From Rugosimonospora africana (GTDB lineage: Bacteria > Actinomycetota > Actinomycetes > Mycobacteriales > Micromonosporaceae), in NCBI RefSeq assembly GCF_016862975.1, contig NZ_BONZ01000068.1:1-64000 (forward strand): 64,000 nucleotides of DNA. Direction: 5' to 3'. This document shows, in pieces, positions 34,155 to 45,285 of the stretch. Every line of letters begins with the position of its first letter. The first letter of the stretch is position 1. Position numbers and translations under genes: made by a program. A model generated the notes under the pieces. The model had not been told where the DNA came from and did not search any database. It worked only from the letters and a program-made list of their open reading frames with translations.

Positions 34155-35042
34155 GCGGTCCGGTGCCGGAGTCAGCCAGCCGAACGCTTCCCGGGTCGCC
34201 GACCGCACCGGGTTGGCCAGCCGGCCGACGCCCTCGATCTCGACGACCACCTCGTCGCCGGGTGCCAGGCAGAAGTCCAGGTCGGGAACCAGCCCGGTGC
34301 CGGTCGACAGCACGGCACCGTCCGGGAAGGTCGCCTGGCGGAACAGGTACTCGACGAGTTCGGCGAAGCCGCGGCGCATCCGCGCGGTGGAGGTCTGCCC
34401 GGACCAGGCCACGTCGCCGTCGCGCAGGACGGTGACCGCGATCGACAGTGCGGCGGGATCGGGAATCTCCCAGATCGGCGCGATGCCCGGACCCAGCGCA
34501 CACGAGCCGGAGTAGATCTTCGCCTGCGGGAGGTACAGCGGGTTTTCCCCCTCGATGGAGCGCGAGGACACGTCGTCGCAGATGGTCAGCCCGACGATGT
34601 CGCCGTGCGCGTCGCAGACCAGCGCCAACTCCGGCTCGGGTACGTCGATGTCGGAGTCGACCCGCACGCCGATCGGCTCGCCGTCGCCGCAGACCCGCCA
34701 GGCCGGCGACTTGAAGAACAGCTCGGGCCGGGCCGCGTCGTACACCCGGGCGTACACGTCGGCGACCTGGCTCTCCTCCTGCCGCGCCTCGCTGGACCGC
34801 AGGTACGTCACCCCGGAGGCCCACACCTCGGTCAACCCGTCGACGGGTGGCAGCAGCCTGGCACCGGGTACCTCGTCGCCCGGCGACTCGACGGCCTTCC
34901 GCAGGGCGGCACTCCCCTCGCGCAGCAGGGCCGCCAGGGAGGGTGCGGCCAGTGCCCGTACCACCCCGGTGTCGCCGTCCCGGAGACCGACGCCGGCACC
35001 GGCGCCATCCGTTGTCGCGTACCGGACGATCTGGTTGGGCAC
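34143..35042 (-). CDS. FAH-family hydrolase (second copy, distinct subfamily)
   Basis: A 299-residue protein. The FAH fold is shown by VWASGVTYLRSSEARQEES, ARPELFFKSPAWRVCGDGEPIGVR, DIDVPEPELALVCDAHGDIVGLTICDDVSSRSIEGENPLYLPQAK and STGTGLVPDLDFCLAPGDEV. This pattern resembles FAH-like 2-dehydro-3-deoxy-D-arabinonate dehydratase/2,4-diketo acid hydrolases rather than the 29818 protein. The GTG 35042 start has GAGGGGA upstream. Its substrate is unknown; no pathway partner is adjacent. Confidence 0.85.
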   Translation of the reverse strand: MPNQIVRYATTDGAGAGVGLRDGDTGVVRALAAPSLAALLREGSAALRKAVESPGDEVPGARLLPPVDGLTEVWASGVTYLRSSEARQEESQVADVYARVYDAARPELFFKSPAWRVCGDGEPIGVRVDSDIDVPEPELALVCDAHGDIVGLTICDDVSSRSIEGENPLYLPQAKIYSGSCALGPGIAPIWEIPDPAALSIAVTVLRDGDVAWSGQTSTARMRRGFAELVEYLFRQATFPDGAVLSTGTGLVPDLDFCLAPGDEVVVEIEGVGRLANPVRSATREAFGWLTPAPDRHAA

Positions 35043-35162
35043 GGCTGTTCCCCTCGCTGTCGACTCCGCAAGATCTTACAACCGCCCGGTCGGACCGGCA
35101 CTCGTCGCCTTCTCGCGCAGCCACTCGCCGCCTTCTCGAAGCCCATGCGGCAGGATCGGCGC

Positions 35163-35675
35163 ATGGACAACGTTTCCGTCCGCCCCGCGGAACCCGAGGA
35201 TCTGGCCGCCGTTGCCGAACTGCGCTGGCGGTGGGCACGGGAGAATGGCACGCCCCCGGTCACCACCCGGGAGGAGTTCGTGACCGCGTTCACCGAATGG
35301 GCGCGCGACAACCGGGGCTCCCACCGGTGTGTGGTCGCGGTTCGCGGCGATGTCGTCGGCGGCGATGTCGTCCGCGACAATGTGGTCGGCGGCGATGTCG
35401 TCATCGGGATGGCCTGGCTGGCGACCGTCCGGCGGGTGCCGCACCCGGGTTCGCTGGACCGGATCTCGGGCGATGTGCAATGTGTGTACGTGGTACCGGA
35501 ACAGCGCAACGGCGGCCTGGGCGGCCGGCTGATCGAAGCGGTCCTTGCCCACGCACGCGATCTGGGAGTCGAGCGCGCGACGGTGCACTCCAGCATCCGC
35601 GCCATTCCCGCGTACCGCCGGCACGGCTTCGTCCAGTCGCCGCAACTGCTCGACGTCGACATCGCACACCGGTAG
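35163..35675 (+). CDS. GNAT N-acetyltransferase with internal repeat
   Basis: A 170-residue GNAT protein with the CoA-binding loop VVPEQRNGGLGGRLIEAVLAHA (Q/RxxGxG/A) and SSIRAIPAYRRHGF near the C-terminus. Between beta strands the sequence reads RGDVVGGDVVRDNVVGGDVVIG, encoded by near-identical 15-bp DNA repeats (35340-35405) that lengthen a surface strand or loop. The acceptor substrate is unknown. Monocistronic. Confidence 0.86.
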   Translation: MDNVSVRPAEPEDLAAVAELRWRWARENGTPPVTTREEFVTAFTEWARDNRGSHRCVVAVRGDVVGGDVVRDNVVGGDVVIGMAWLATVRRVPHPGSLDRISGDVQCVYVVPEQRNGGLGGRLIEAVLAHARDLGVERATVHSSIRAIPAYRRHGFVQSPQLLDVDIAHR

Positions 35676-35743
35676 CGTCGCGCGACGGTCCACTGAGACG
35701 AGCCGACGTCGCGGTTCGCGGCCACCCGCGCTCGCCGCCGGAA

Positions 35744-35799
35744 GCTCAGGCCGCGGCGCTCAGGCCGCGGCGCTCAGACCGCGCCGCTCAGACCTGGCC
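35744..35799. repeat. 14-bp tandem array containing the stop codon
   Basis: GCTCAGGCCGCGGC twice, then GCTCAGACCGCGCC and GCTCAGACCTGGCC, four contiguous 14-bp units. Every unit contains TCA, and the TCA at 35788-35790 is the TGA stop of the minus-strand TPR gene. Confidence 0.88.
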
Positions 35800-36969
35800 G
35801 GCCGGAGTCTCCGGTCCCGGCGCCCCCGCCTGAGCCGCAGCCCGGTCGGCCGCCCCGGGCGCGACCCGGTCGCCGGTACCCGGGCCGCTGCGCCGGCGCC
35901 TCCTGGCCCTGGACACGGCGCGGTTCCAGACCCGGATCACCCGGATCAGTGCCGGCACCACGCCGGCCGTCGCGAACAGCTGCAGCGTGGTCCACAGCGG
36001 CAGGGTGGTGGTGAGCATGACGAGCCCGATCGCGACCTGGTAGACCGCCAGCGCCATGAGGATCACGTGCGACCGGCGCAGCGACCTGAGGCCGTTCGCG
36101 TCGTCCTTCAGCGCGACCGCGGGCCAGCGGACCATGCGCCGGGTGCCGCTCGGCAGCCGCCGGTACGCGAGGCCGGCGAGGACCACCGTACCGGCGGCGA
36201 CCAGGGCGGCCAGGCCGTCGCGTACGGCTCCCGGCGACAGCGTCGCGGCCGCCAGCCAGCAGGCGAGGTACACGCCCGATGTGGCCAGGTGCAGCCGGCC
36301 GAGCCACATGGTCGCCGCCAGCTGGACGTTGCGCACGAGCCGCGGATTGCCCGGGTTCGCCGCCACCACAGCCTGGAAACGGTCGGCGGCGGCGGTTGTC
36401 CGGGACTGGTGCAGGTCCAGTACGGCGAGGTTGACCCGCGCCGCCGCGTCCTCCGGCGACACGGCGAGTACCTGCTCGTAGCGCGCCCGGGCGGTGCGCA
36501 GGTCACCGAGCGCCAGGGCGACCCGGCCGGCGAGTACCAGGATCTCGTTGTTGTGCGGCGACAGCTCGAGCGCCCGGTCCACGGCGTCCCGCGCGGCCAA
36601 TGCGGACTGGGCGTCCTCACCGGCCAGCAACGCCTCGGCGAGTACGACGAACGGCTCCCATTGCTGCGGCTTGAGGCGCACCGCCTCGCGCGCCGCCGCG
36701 ACGGCCTCCGCCGGCCGGTCGAGGCGGCGCAGCGCGATGGACCGCAGCCGGTGCGCCCACTCGTCGTTCGGTGCCAGCGCGCACGCGCGTGCCGCCTGCT
36801 CCAGCATCGCCGGCCAGTCCTGGCCCAGGTGATGGCACCGGGCCAGCAGGCACGCCAGCCGCGCCGAGTTCGGGTCGCGAGCCGCGAGCCGGACGAGGAT
36901 CTCCGCGGCCGCCTCCCAGCGGCCCACTTCGAGCAGCGCGTTGACCCGCCGCAGCTCCGGGTCGGTCAT
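35788..36969 (-). CDS. TPR protein with C-terminal membrane helices
   Basis: A 393-residue protein. Residues ~1-220 form about six TPR units (LLEVGRWEAAAEILVRLAARDPN, ALRRLDRPAEAVAAAREAVRLKP, ALALGDLRTARARYEQVLAVSPE). They are followed by three or four hydrophobic helices (~230-350) and a basic/Pro-rich tail. It is coupled by ATGA to the AAA+ gene upstream, so the pair probably works together, perhaps as a membrane adaptor for the ATPase. No family name is recognised. Confidence 0.8.
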   Translation of the reverse strand: MTDPELRRVNALLEVGRWEAAAEILVRLAARDPNSARLACLLARCHHLGQDWPAMLEQAARACALAPNDEWAHRLRSIALRRLDRPAEAVAAAREAVRLKPQQWEPFVVLAEALLAGEDAQSALAARDAVDRALELSPHNNEILVLAGRVALALGDLRTARARYEQVLAVSPEDAAARVNLAVLDLHQSRTTAAADRFQAVVAANPGNPRLVRNVQLAATMWLGRLHLATSGVYLACWLAAATLSPGAVRDGLAALVAAGTVVLAGLAYRRLPSGTRRMVRWPAVALKDDANGLRSLRRSHVILMALAVYQVAIGLVMLTTTLPLWTTLQLFATAGVVPALIRVIRVWNRAVSRARRRRRSGPGTGDRVAPGAADRAAAQAGAPGPETPAGQV

Positions 36970-38294
36970 CGGGCGGGGCGTTGTCGCTTGAGGTACTGCG
37001 CCAGATCGTCGTAGCTGCCGTCCTGGTTACCGAACTGCGCGACGTTTTTCGCGGAGGCGAACCACGAGCCGGTCGAGGGGCGCAGCGCCCGGGCGGCGGC
37101 CTCCATGTCCCGCTGCTCGATCATCCGCACCTCGCCGGAGGAGATGGCGTCCTGGATCGCGTTCTCGGCGGCTGTCTCGCAGAGGTGCTCCAGGTCGGCT
37201 CCGGAGAACGACTCCGTCGCCGCCGCCAGCTTGGCCAGATCGATGTTCGCGATCGGGCGGTCCCGCAGGTGGTATTCGAGGATCGTCGACCGTGCCGGGG
37301 CGTCCGGCGGCGCGACGAACAGCATCCGGTCCAGCCGCCCGGGCCGGCGCAGCGCCGCGTCCACGTCCCAGGGCGCGTTCGTCGCGGCCAGCACGAACAT
37401 CCCCTCGTTGACGGCGTCCACACCATCGAGCTCGGTCAGCAGTTGGTTGCCGAGGGTCCGCATGGCCGAGGACCGCAGCTGGCTGCGCTTGTGGCCCAGC
37501 GCGTCGATCTCGTCGAAGAACAGCACGCACGGCGCGTTGCGCCGGGCCGCCTCGAAGATCTCGTGCAGGTTCCGTTCCGCCTGGCCCGACCACATGTCCA
37601 GCACATCGACAATGGACACCGAGAGGAACCGGGCGCCCATCTCACCCGCGACGGCGCGGGCCAGGAACGTCTTGCCGCAGCCGGGCGGACCGTACAGGAG
37701 CAGGCCACCGCGCAGCTTCTTGCCGTACAGCGCCCGCAGCTTCGGGTTGCGCATCGGTGCCAGGAAGGCCAGCTCCAGGCGGGTCTTCACGTCTTCCATG
37801 CCGCCGACATCGGCCAGTCGTACCGAGGAGATCTCGGCCTGCACGATGCCGTCGTCGTCGGACCGGATCGGTTCCGGCTCGTCGCCGGCACGCGCGAACC
37901 GGGGCGGTATGACATCCTCCAGGTCCCCGACGATCGCCGACCAGGCGGCCTCCGGGCTCGGGTCGTGGACCGCCGAGGACGCGTCCGGCTCGCTGTCCGG
38001 CCCCGCGGCCGCGCCGGCTTCGCCGTCCGTCGCCTCCGCCGGCCCGGCCGGTCGCCGCGGACCGGGCACGTCACCGTCCGCCGGGGCCGGCTCGCCGCCG
38101 GCGATCGCTCGCGCCATCAACGCCCGTACGCCGGCGTTCTGCGGGTCTCCGGCCAGTGCCCGGGCCAGCTGCTCGATGGCTTCGTCCCGGCGCTTCGCGG
38201 CCAGCAGCAGCTCGGCGAGGTGTACCCGCAGCGGAACGTCGTCCGGACGGTCGGCGACGGCCGCGCGCAGGCTCTCGATCAAGGACGAGTCCAT
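36966..38294 (-). CDS. AAA+ ATPase with TPR-like N-terminus
   Basis: A 442-residue protein. An N-terminal TPR-like hairpin (RVHLAELLLAAKRRDEAIEQLARALAGDP) and a Pro/Ala-rich linker lead to one classical AAA domain (~150-400). It has Walker A GPPGCGKT (~200), Walker B FFDEIDALG (~256), sensor 1 AATNAPWD and arginine fingers in RRPGRLDR (~316), of the CDC48/FtsH/Vps4 type. It is likely a hexameric remodelling ATPase, and the coupled TPR membrane protein may recruit substrates. No protease domain is present. ATG 38294 is chosen as the first start after a non-conserved leader. Confidence 0.88.
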   Translation of the reverse strand: MDSSLIESLRAAVADRPDDVPLRVHLAELLLAAKRRDEAIEQLARALAGDPQNAGVRALMARAIAGGEPAPADGDVPGPRRPAGPAEATDGEAGAAAGPDSEPDASSAVHDPSPEAAWSAIVGDLEDVIPPRFARAGDEPEPIRSDDDGIVQAEISSVRLADVGGMEDVKTRLELAFLAPMRNPKLRALYGKKLRGGLLLYGPPGCGKTFLARAVAGEMGARFLSVSIVDVLDMWSGQAERNLHEIFEAARRNAPCVLFFDEIDALGHKRSQLRSSAMRTLGNQLLTELDGVDAVNEGMFVLAATNAPWDVDAALRRPGRLDRMLFVAPPDAPARSTILEYHLRDRPIANIDLAKLAAATESFSGADLEHLCETAAENAIQDAISSGEVRMIEQRDMEAAARALRPSTGSWFASAKNVAQFGNQDGSYDDLAQYLKRQRPAR

Positions 38295-38416
38295 GCCCGG
38301 AGCGTATCGGCCGGCCGGACCGTGCGGCCATCCGGTTCCGCCGGTCGGCGGGGCTGGCCCCTGGTACATTTCAGGACAAGTAGCACGCCCGCGTCCTCGA
38401 GGTTGACGGTGCCCAG

Positions 38417-39823
38417 GTGACGGCCGATGCCAGAGCGGCCACCCTCGCCGCCCGCCTCGACCTTCTGCCGGTGTCCCGCTGGCACCGGATGGTCACCCTG
38501 ATCGTGGGCCTCGGCTCGTTCTTCGACCTCTACGAGGTGTTCCTCGGCGGCGTTCTGGCTCCCGTGCTGGCCAAACAGTGGCACCTGTCGTCGACCGGCA
38601 AGTCCGCGGTGATCTCCAGCGCCTTCGCCGGCATGTTCATCGGGGCGAGCCTGTTGTCGCTCGCCGCCGACCGCTGGGGCAGGCGACGGATCTTCATGGT
38701 CAACCTGCTCGTCTACTCGCTCTTCTCGCTGGCCTCCGCGTTCTCGCCGAACCTTCAGGTGTTCCTGGTGCTGCGGTTCCTCGCCGGCATCGGGATCGGT
38801 GCCGAGCTGGTCCTCGTCGACGCGTACCTGGCCGAGTTCCTGCCCGCGCGGGTACGCGGCCGGTACATCGCATGGGCGTACACGGTCGGATTCTTCGGCG
38901 TACCGCTCGTGGCGCTCGTCGGCGCGCGGGTGATCGCGTCGGCGCGGTTCGGCATCGACGGCTGGCGCTGGCTGCTGATCGGTGGGGGGCTCGCCGCGCT
39001 GGTGGTGCTGTTCTCCCGGCGCGCGTTGGAGGAGTCCCCGCGCTGGCTGGCGGCGCGCGGCGACTTCGCCGCGGCGGACGCCGTGGTGGGACGCGTGGAG
39101 GAGCGGGTGCGCGCCTGGATGCGGCGAGCCGGCAGGCCGGTACCCGAGCTCAGCGAGGCGACCGGGCGGCACGCCGCCGAGCTGGCCGCCGCGCAGCGGC
39201 GCGAACAGCGCCCGCGGCTCGTCGACATGTTCCGCGGCCGGTACCGCGGCCGCACGATCATGATGTGGACCTTCCAGGTGCTGCAGACGGTCGCCTACTA
39301 CGGCTTCGGCTCGCTGGCACCCATCGTGCTGGTGTCCAAGGGCTTCACCGTCACGTCCTCGCTCGGCTACGCGGGACTGACCTACCTCGGCTACCCGTTG
39401 GGTTCGCTGGTGTCGTTGCCGCTGGTGGAACGCTTCGAACGCAAGACGCTCATCATCGTCTCGGCGATCGGCATCGCCGTCTTCGGACTGATCTTCGGCT
39501 TCTCGACCAGCACACCGCTGATCGTGGCCGCCGGATTCCTGCTGACCATCTGCAGCAACGTGTTCTCGAACGCCTTTCATGTCTATCAGACCGAGATCTT
39601 CCCGACCGCGGTGCGCAGCAGCGCCATCGGCATCGCCTACTCGCTCTCGCGTGCCGCGTCGGCGCTGCTGCCGTTCATCGCGGTCGCCGCGCTCGACCGG
39701 CTCGGTGCCGGCGGGGTGTTCGGCGGGTCAGCGGTGCTGATCGCCGCGCTCTGCGTGGACGTCTGGCTGCTCGGCCCGCGAACGAACGGGCGGGCGCTGG
39801 AGGACACGGCGGCCACGAGCTGA
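38417..39823 (+). CDS. MFS transporter (sugar/metabolite:H+ symporter type)
   Basis: A 468-residue, 12-TM transporter with SLAADRWGRRRIFMVNLL after helix 2 (motif A), RFLAGIGIGAELVLVDAYLAEFLPARVRGR (motif B/sugar-porter signature region) and HVYQTEIFPTAVRSSAIGIAYSLSR. This pattern is that of metabolite:H+ symporters/SV2-like MFS permeases. The start is GTG 38417. It is divergent from the AAA/TPR pair; the substrate is unknown. Confidence 0.9.
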   Translation: MTADARAATLAARLDLLPVSRWHRMVTLIVGLGSFFDLYEVFLGGVLAPVLAKQWHLSSTGKSAVISSAFAGMFIGASLLSLAADRWGRRRIFMVNLLVYSLFSLASAFSPNLQVFLVLRFLAGIGIGAELVLVDAYLAEFLPARVRGRYIAWAYTVGFFGVPLVALVGARVIASARFGIDGWRWLLIGGGLAALVVLFSRRALEESPRWLAARGDFAAADAVVGRVEERVRAWMRRAGRPVPELSEATGRHAAELAAAQRREQRPRLVDMFRGRYRGRTIMMWTFQVLQTVAYYGFGSLAPIVLVSKGFTVTSSLGYAGLTYLGYPLGSLVSLPLVERFERKTLIIVSAIGIAVFGLIFGFSTSTPLIVAAGFLLTICSNVFSNAFHVYQTEIFPTAVRSSAIGIAYSLSRAASALLPFIAVAALDRLGAGGVFGGSAVLIAALCVDVWLLGPRTNGRALEDTAATS

Positions 39824-39921
39824 CCGTGGGCCACCCGTCCGGTGGGCACCGCCGTGCGCCGCGTGGTCCGGCCGCCGGCGAGATGCTTGTGGCCGGTGAA
39901 TGCCCGCTGCCGGTGGGTGCC

Positions 39922-41175
39922 TCAGCCGAGCCGGCCGCGCAGCGCGAGGACGCGCTGCAGCGCGTCGGCGCCCAGTCCCGAATCGAGCTGCCCGTTGGCG
40001 ATCGCCGCCTGGAGGGCGTCGACCGCGTCCTGACCCTGGCCGACGTCGCGTGCGGAGCAGAGCACGATGTCCATGCCGGCCGCCGCGGCCGCGACCGCGC
40101 GCTCACCGGTATCGCCGAAGTTCTGCAGCGCGCCGGCCTCGATCGCGTCGGTGATCGTGACTCCGCGGAACCTGAGCCGCCCGCGGAGTTCGAGCACGAT
40201 CCTCGGTGACAGCCCGGCCGGCAGGTTCGGGTCGAGCGCCGGGTAGGTCGCCCACGACATCATGACCATGTCCACGTTGGCCTGCACAGCGTGGGTGAAC
40301 GGGAACTCGTCGACGCGACGCAGGTCCGACGACGACACGTTGAGCGTCGCGGTCCCGAGATCGGTGTTCTGGGCTCTGGTCGCGGCACCGAGCCCGGGGA
40401 AGTGCTTGGCGGTCGTGACCACGCCGAGCTCTTGCTGCGCGGTGATGGACGCGGCACCGCACACGCCGCAGACGGCGGGATCCATGCTGTACGAGCGCCC
40501 GAACTGGTCGTCGAAGTTGCCGGCCTGCCGGTACACGTCGAGTACCGGCGCGAGGTTGCAGTTCATCCCGGCGTCGAGCAGGTTCTGTGCCGCGCCGACG
40601 CCCGCGGATCGCGCCGCACCGACCGGGTCGGCCGACGCGCCGACCTGCTTCTCGGAAACCCCGGGGGCGCCGGGAAGCCGCTGCACGACGCCGCCCTCCT
40701 GGTCGGTCATCAGCAACAGCGGGTATCCGATGCCGCTGTCCGCCTGCGCCTGCGCCAACTGGCCGGTCACCGCCTGGATCTGGCTGCGGTCGTTGCGGTT
40801 GATGTTCTCGCCGAAGAAGATGACCCCGCCGACCAGTCCGGCACGGATGGCGTCGAAGAGTGCCGGCGGCGGCGTCAGACCGGGGTAGGACCAGATCACG
40901 CGCTGCCCGGCCTGCTGCTCGGGGGAAAGGCCGAACGGGCCGGGCTCACTCTTCGCGCTCGCCGCACCGGTCACGCCATCGATCGCCGCACCGGTCGCCC
41001 CACCGGTCGGGCCGGCGCCGAGTGCCCGCGCCGGTTTCGCGAGCGCGGCGCCGCCAGCGAGCAGGGCCGCCCCGCCGACGAGCAGGCTGCGCCTACCGAC
41101 GCCCCGGCTGTTGCCGATTGCCGGAGGCGAGTCGAAGTCGATCGAGGTGCCAGCGGAGCCATCGTTCGGAGCCAT
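39922..41175 (-). CDS. Exported GH3 glycoside hydrolase (beta-N-acetylglucosaminidase type)
   Basis: A 417-residue protein with a twin-arginine-like signal (GVGRRSLLVGGAALLAGGAALA, ~26-46). The GH3 TIM barrel shows GGVIFFGENI, LLLMTDQEGGVVQRL, GMNCNLAPVLDVYR, KHFPGLGAA (~256) and GVTITDAIEAG (Asp nucleophile ~339). The KHFPG motif is characteristic of NagZ-type GH3. It likely removes GlcNAc from wall fragments or chitin outside the membrane. ATG 41175 has a strong GGAGGA ribosome-binding site. It follows the polyketide operon but is probably separate, since a 196-bp spacer precedes it. Confidence 0.88.
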   Translation of the reverse strand: MAPNDGSAGTSIDFDSPPAIGNSRGVGRRSLLVGGAALLAGGAALAKPARALGAGPTGGATGAAIDGVTGAASAKSEPGPFGLSPEQQAGQRVIWSYPGLTPPPALFDAIRAGLVGGVIFFGENINRNDRSQIQAVTGQLAQAQADSGIGYPLLLMTDQEGGVVQRLPGAPGVSEKQVGASADPVGAARSAGVGAAQNLLDAGMNCNLAPVLDVYRQAGNFDDQFGRSYSMDPAVCGVCGAASITAQQELGVVTTAKHFPGLGAATRAQNTDLGTATLNVSSSDLRRVDEFPFTHAVQANVDMVMMSWATYPALDPNLPAGLSPRIVLELRGRLRFRGVTITDAIEAGALQNFGDTGERAVAAAAAGMDIVLCSARDVGQGQDAVDALQAAIANGQLDSGLGADALQRVLALRGRLG

Positions 41176-41280
41176 TGCCGTCCTCCTCGCACAGTCGGGG
41201 CAACGCCCCCGATCGGCTGCGCGCGAAACGTCCGTCTCGCCCGGAACCTCGAATGATCGCCGCATGATCACATTGGCAGA

Positions 41281-41310
41281 GACCAATGTGGCAGAGACCA
41301 ATGTGGACGT
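41281..41310. repeat. 15-bp direct repeat upstream of the GH3 gene
   Basis: GACCAATGTGGCAGA followed immediately by GACCAATGTGGACGT, within the spacer between the KS-beta stop and the GH3 start. A related CATTGGCAGA precedes them. Confidence 0.7.
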
Positions 41311-41371
41311 CAAGGCTCACCCAGCCGCCGCCAATGCCGAGCCGGCGGCTCACTCCACCGGCCGCATCCCG

Positions 41372-42640
41372 TCACCCTGGCGCGGAGCCCCGGCGCAGCA
41401 CCACCGCGCTGTTGAACCCGTCGAAGCCGCGCGCCGCGATCAGGGCGAGATCCGACCGCTGCTGCCGGTGTTCGCGGACGAAATCCAGGTCGCACCCGGA
41501 CGCCGGCCGGTCCAACCCAGCGGTCGCCGGCACCAGACCCTGGTGCATCGCCAGCAACGCGTTGGCCACATCCAGAGCCGCGCCGCCCTGGTGAGCCCGG
41601 CCGGTCAGCGGCTTCTGCGTGGTCACCGGCGGCGAGGTCGGACCGAAGACGGTACGCAGGGCCCGCGCTTCGCTGAGGTCATAGCCGGGTACGCCGAGCG
41701 CGTCCGGTACCACGATGTCCACCTCGTCCGGCCGGGCCCCGGCGCGCTCCAGGGCCAGCTCCATCGCGCGGGCGTACTGCGTGGCGTCACCGCGCTGCCG
41801 AGCGTCGGTGTACCGGGCGTCGTGCGTCGAGGCCCAGCCGGCCACCTCGCCGTAGATGGTCGCACCGCGATCCAGCGCGTGCCCGAGCTCCTCGACGACG
41901 AAGACCGCACCGCCCTCCCCCGGCACGTACCCGCTGGCTGTCTCGTCGAACGGCCGGTACGCCCGGGCGGGGTCGGTACTGCTGGTCAACAGGCCGCCAC
42001 GCAGTTGGCAGGCCAGGGCGTACGGGCTCAGCGGGCACTCGGTACCGCCGGCGATCACCACCGGGGTACCCCGGCGGATCATCCGTACCGCGTGGGCCAG
42101 GCTGTCCAGGCCGCCGGCGGTCTCCGACACCAGTACCCCGCACGGGCCCTTGAACTGGTGGTGGATGGAGAGCTGGCCGACACTGGCGGCGTAGAACCAG
42201 GCGATCGACTGGTACGCACCGACGGTACGCGACGGCTGGCTCCACAGGCGTTGCAGTTCCCGCTGACCGAACAGGTTCCCGCCGGACGAGCTGGCCAGGG
42301 TCACCCCCACCTGGTACGGGTCGCCGGCCACCTCGGCCAGCCCGGCGTCCTGCAGGGCGAGCCGGGTGGCCGCGAACCCGAGGTGGGTCCACCGGTCGGT
42401 CTGCACCACCCGCCGGTTGTCGGCCCATCCCAGCGCGTCGAACTCGGACACCTCGCCGGCCAGCGTGGACGGGTACGGGGTCGGGTCGAACAGCGTGATC
42501 CGCCGCAGCGCACTCTCCCCGGCCAGTACCCGCTTCCAGTGGGCGTCCGCGCCGACACCGGTCGGCGCGACCACACCGATCCCGGTCACCACGGCCCTCT
42601 TGCTCGTCGCGCCGCCCCGGTCAGCGCGCGGGGCGGTCAT
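41372..42640 (-). CDS. Type II PKS ketosynthase beta / chain-length factor
   Basis: A 422-residue KS-fold protein and partner of the KS-alpha gene, coupled by ATGA. The active-site Cys region reads [12 protein letters not shown], so the nucleophile is absent and Thr (~172) occupies the position that is Gln in most chain-length factors (EQAGGLD). The His positions of KS are also changed ([11 protein letters not shown]). CLF proteins set chain length and prime the synthase by malonyl decarboxylation. The start [20 protein letters not shown] is fixed by the overlap. By context it belongs to the whiE/pentangular class. The Gln to Thr change deserves attention. Confidence 0.93.
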   Translation of the reverse strand: MTAPRADRGGATSKRAVVTGIGVVAPTGVGADAHWKRVLAGESALRRITLFDPTPYPSTLAGEVSEFDALGWADNRRVVQTDRWTHLGFAATRLALQDAGLAEVAGDPYQVGVTLASSSGGNLFGQRELQRLWSQPSRTVGAYQSIAWFYAASVGQLSIHHQFKGPCGVLVSETAGGLDSLAHAVRMIRRGTPVVIAGGTECPLSPYALACQLRGGLLTSSTDPARAYRPFDETASGYVPGEGGAVFVVEELGHALDRGATIYGEVAGWASTHDARYTDARQRGDATQYARAMELALERAGARPDEVDIVVPDALGVPGYDLSEARALRTVFGPTSPPVTTQKPLTGRAHQGGAALDVANALLAMHQGLVPATAGLDRPASGCDLDFVREHRQQRSDLALIAARGFDGFNSAVVLRRGSAPG

Positions 42641-43904
42641 CGGACCGCCTCGGTCAACCGGCGGAACACCATCGCCGACTGGAACCCGCCGAACCCGCTG
42701 CCGACCGACAGCGCGACATCCACGTCCACTTCCCGCGCGGTGTTCGGAACGTAGTCGAGGTCGCATTCCGGGTCCCGGGTGCTCCAGTTGGCGGTCGGCG
42801 GCACGACCCCGTTCTCGATGGCCAGCGCGCACGCGGCCATCTCGATGGATCCGATCGCGCCGAGCGAGTGCCCGACCATCGACTTGATGGAGCTGATCGG
42901 CACGCGGTACGCGGTGTCGCGCAGCGCCCGCTTGAACGCGGCCGTCTCGTGCCGGTCGTTCTGCCGGGTACCCGAGCCGTGCGCGCTGATGTACGACACG
43001 TCGTCCGGGTTGAGCCGTCCCTCGTCCAGTGCCGCCGTGATGGCCAGCGCCATCTCGGCGCCGTCCGGCCTCAGGCCGGTCATGTGGTACCCGTTGCTGC
43101 GGTTGGCGTAGCCGGCCAGTTCGCAGTAGATGTGCGCGCCACGCCGCCGGGCGTGGGCCAACTCCTCCAGGACGAGCACGGCGGCGCCCTCGGCGAGGAC
43201 GAACCCGGCCCGGTTCCCGTCGAACGGGCGGGACGCGTGCGCCGGGTCGTCGTTGGCCGCGGTGGTCGCCTTGATGGCGTCGAACGACGCGACGGTCACC
43301 GGTGAGATCGGCGTGTCCGACGCCCCGGCCAGCACCACGTCCGCCTCGTCGTCGCAGATCAGCTGGTGCGCGTACCCGACCGCGTCGATCCCGGACGTGC
43401 AGCCCGTGGAGATCACCTGGGCCGGGCCGTGCAGCCCGTGCCGGCAGGCGACCTCGGCGGCCAGGCTGCTCGGAACCAGCGCCTGGTAGAGGAACGGAGT
43501 GGTGCGGTTGTGGTCGACCAGCCACTGGGCGCCCGAGTCGCTGGCCACGACGTACTCCCGCTCCAGCGCCATGGTGCCGCCGACGGCCGAGCCGAGCACG
43601 ACCCCGGTCCGTTGCCGGGTCGCCTCGTCGGTCGCGAGCCCGCTGTCGGCCAGCGCCTCGATCGACGCGGCGAGCGCGAACTGCACGTACCGGTCGGCTC
43701 GCTGCCGCTCCACGGCGGTGAGCCCGGCCGCGGCGGCGTCGAAGTCGCACTCGGCGGCGATCTGGGAGCGGAACGGGGACGGGTCGAAGAAGCTGATCCG
43801 CCGGGTCGAGGTCCGCCCCTCGGTGATGGTGGCCCAGAACTGGTCGCGGGTGACCCCGCCGGGAGCCACCACACCGACCCCGGTCACCACCGTCCGGCGC
43901 GGGT

Positions 43905-43908
<4 letters not shown>
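42637..43908 (-). CDS. Type II PKS ketosynthase alpha
   Basis: A 423-residue beta-ketoacyl synthase with catalytic Cys in [12 protein letters not shown] (~170) and His in YISAHGSGT (~308) and [11 protein letters not shown] (~344). It has the SSIKS and [13 protein letters not shown] blocks of aromatic KS-alpha. It condenses malonyl units on the ACP as a heterodimer with KS-beta. The GTG 43908 start overlaps the cupin stop (GTGA). Motif wording ([22 protein letters not shown]) is closest to spore-pigment/WhiE-type KS-alpha. Product length cannot be deduced by eye. Confidence 0.95.

Positions 43909-45285
<1,377 letters not shown>

Noticed and set aside
41372-43750. A single 792-codon minus-strand open frame covering KS-beta and most of the KS-alpha region
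   Set aside because: Upstream of 42640 it runs out of frame through the KS-alpha gene and encodes Arg/Gly/Ala-rich shadow sequence. The ATGA overlap fixes the KS-beta start.
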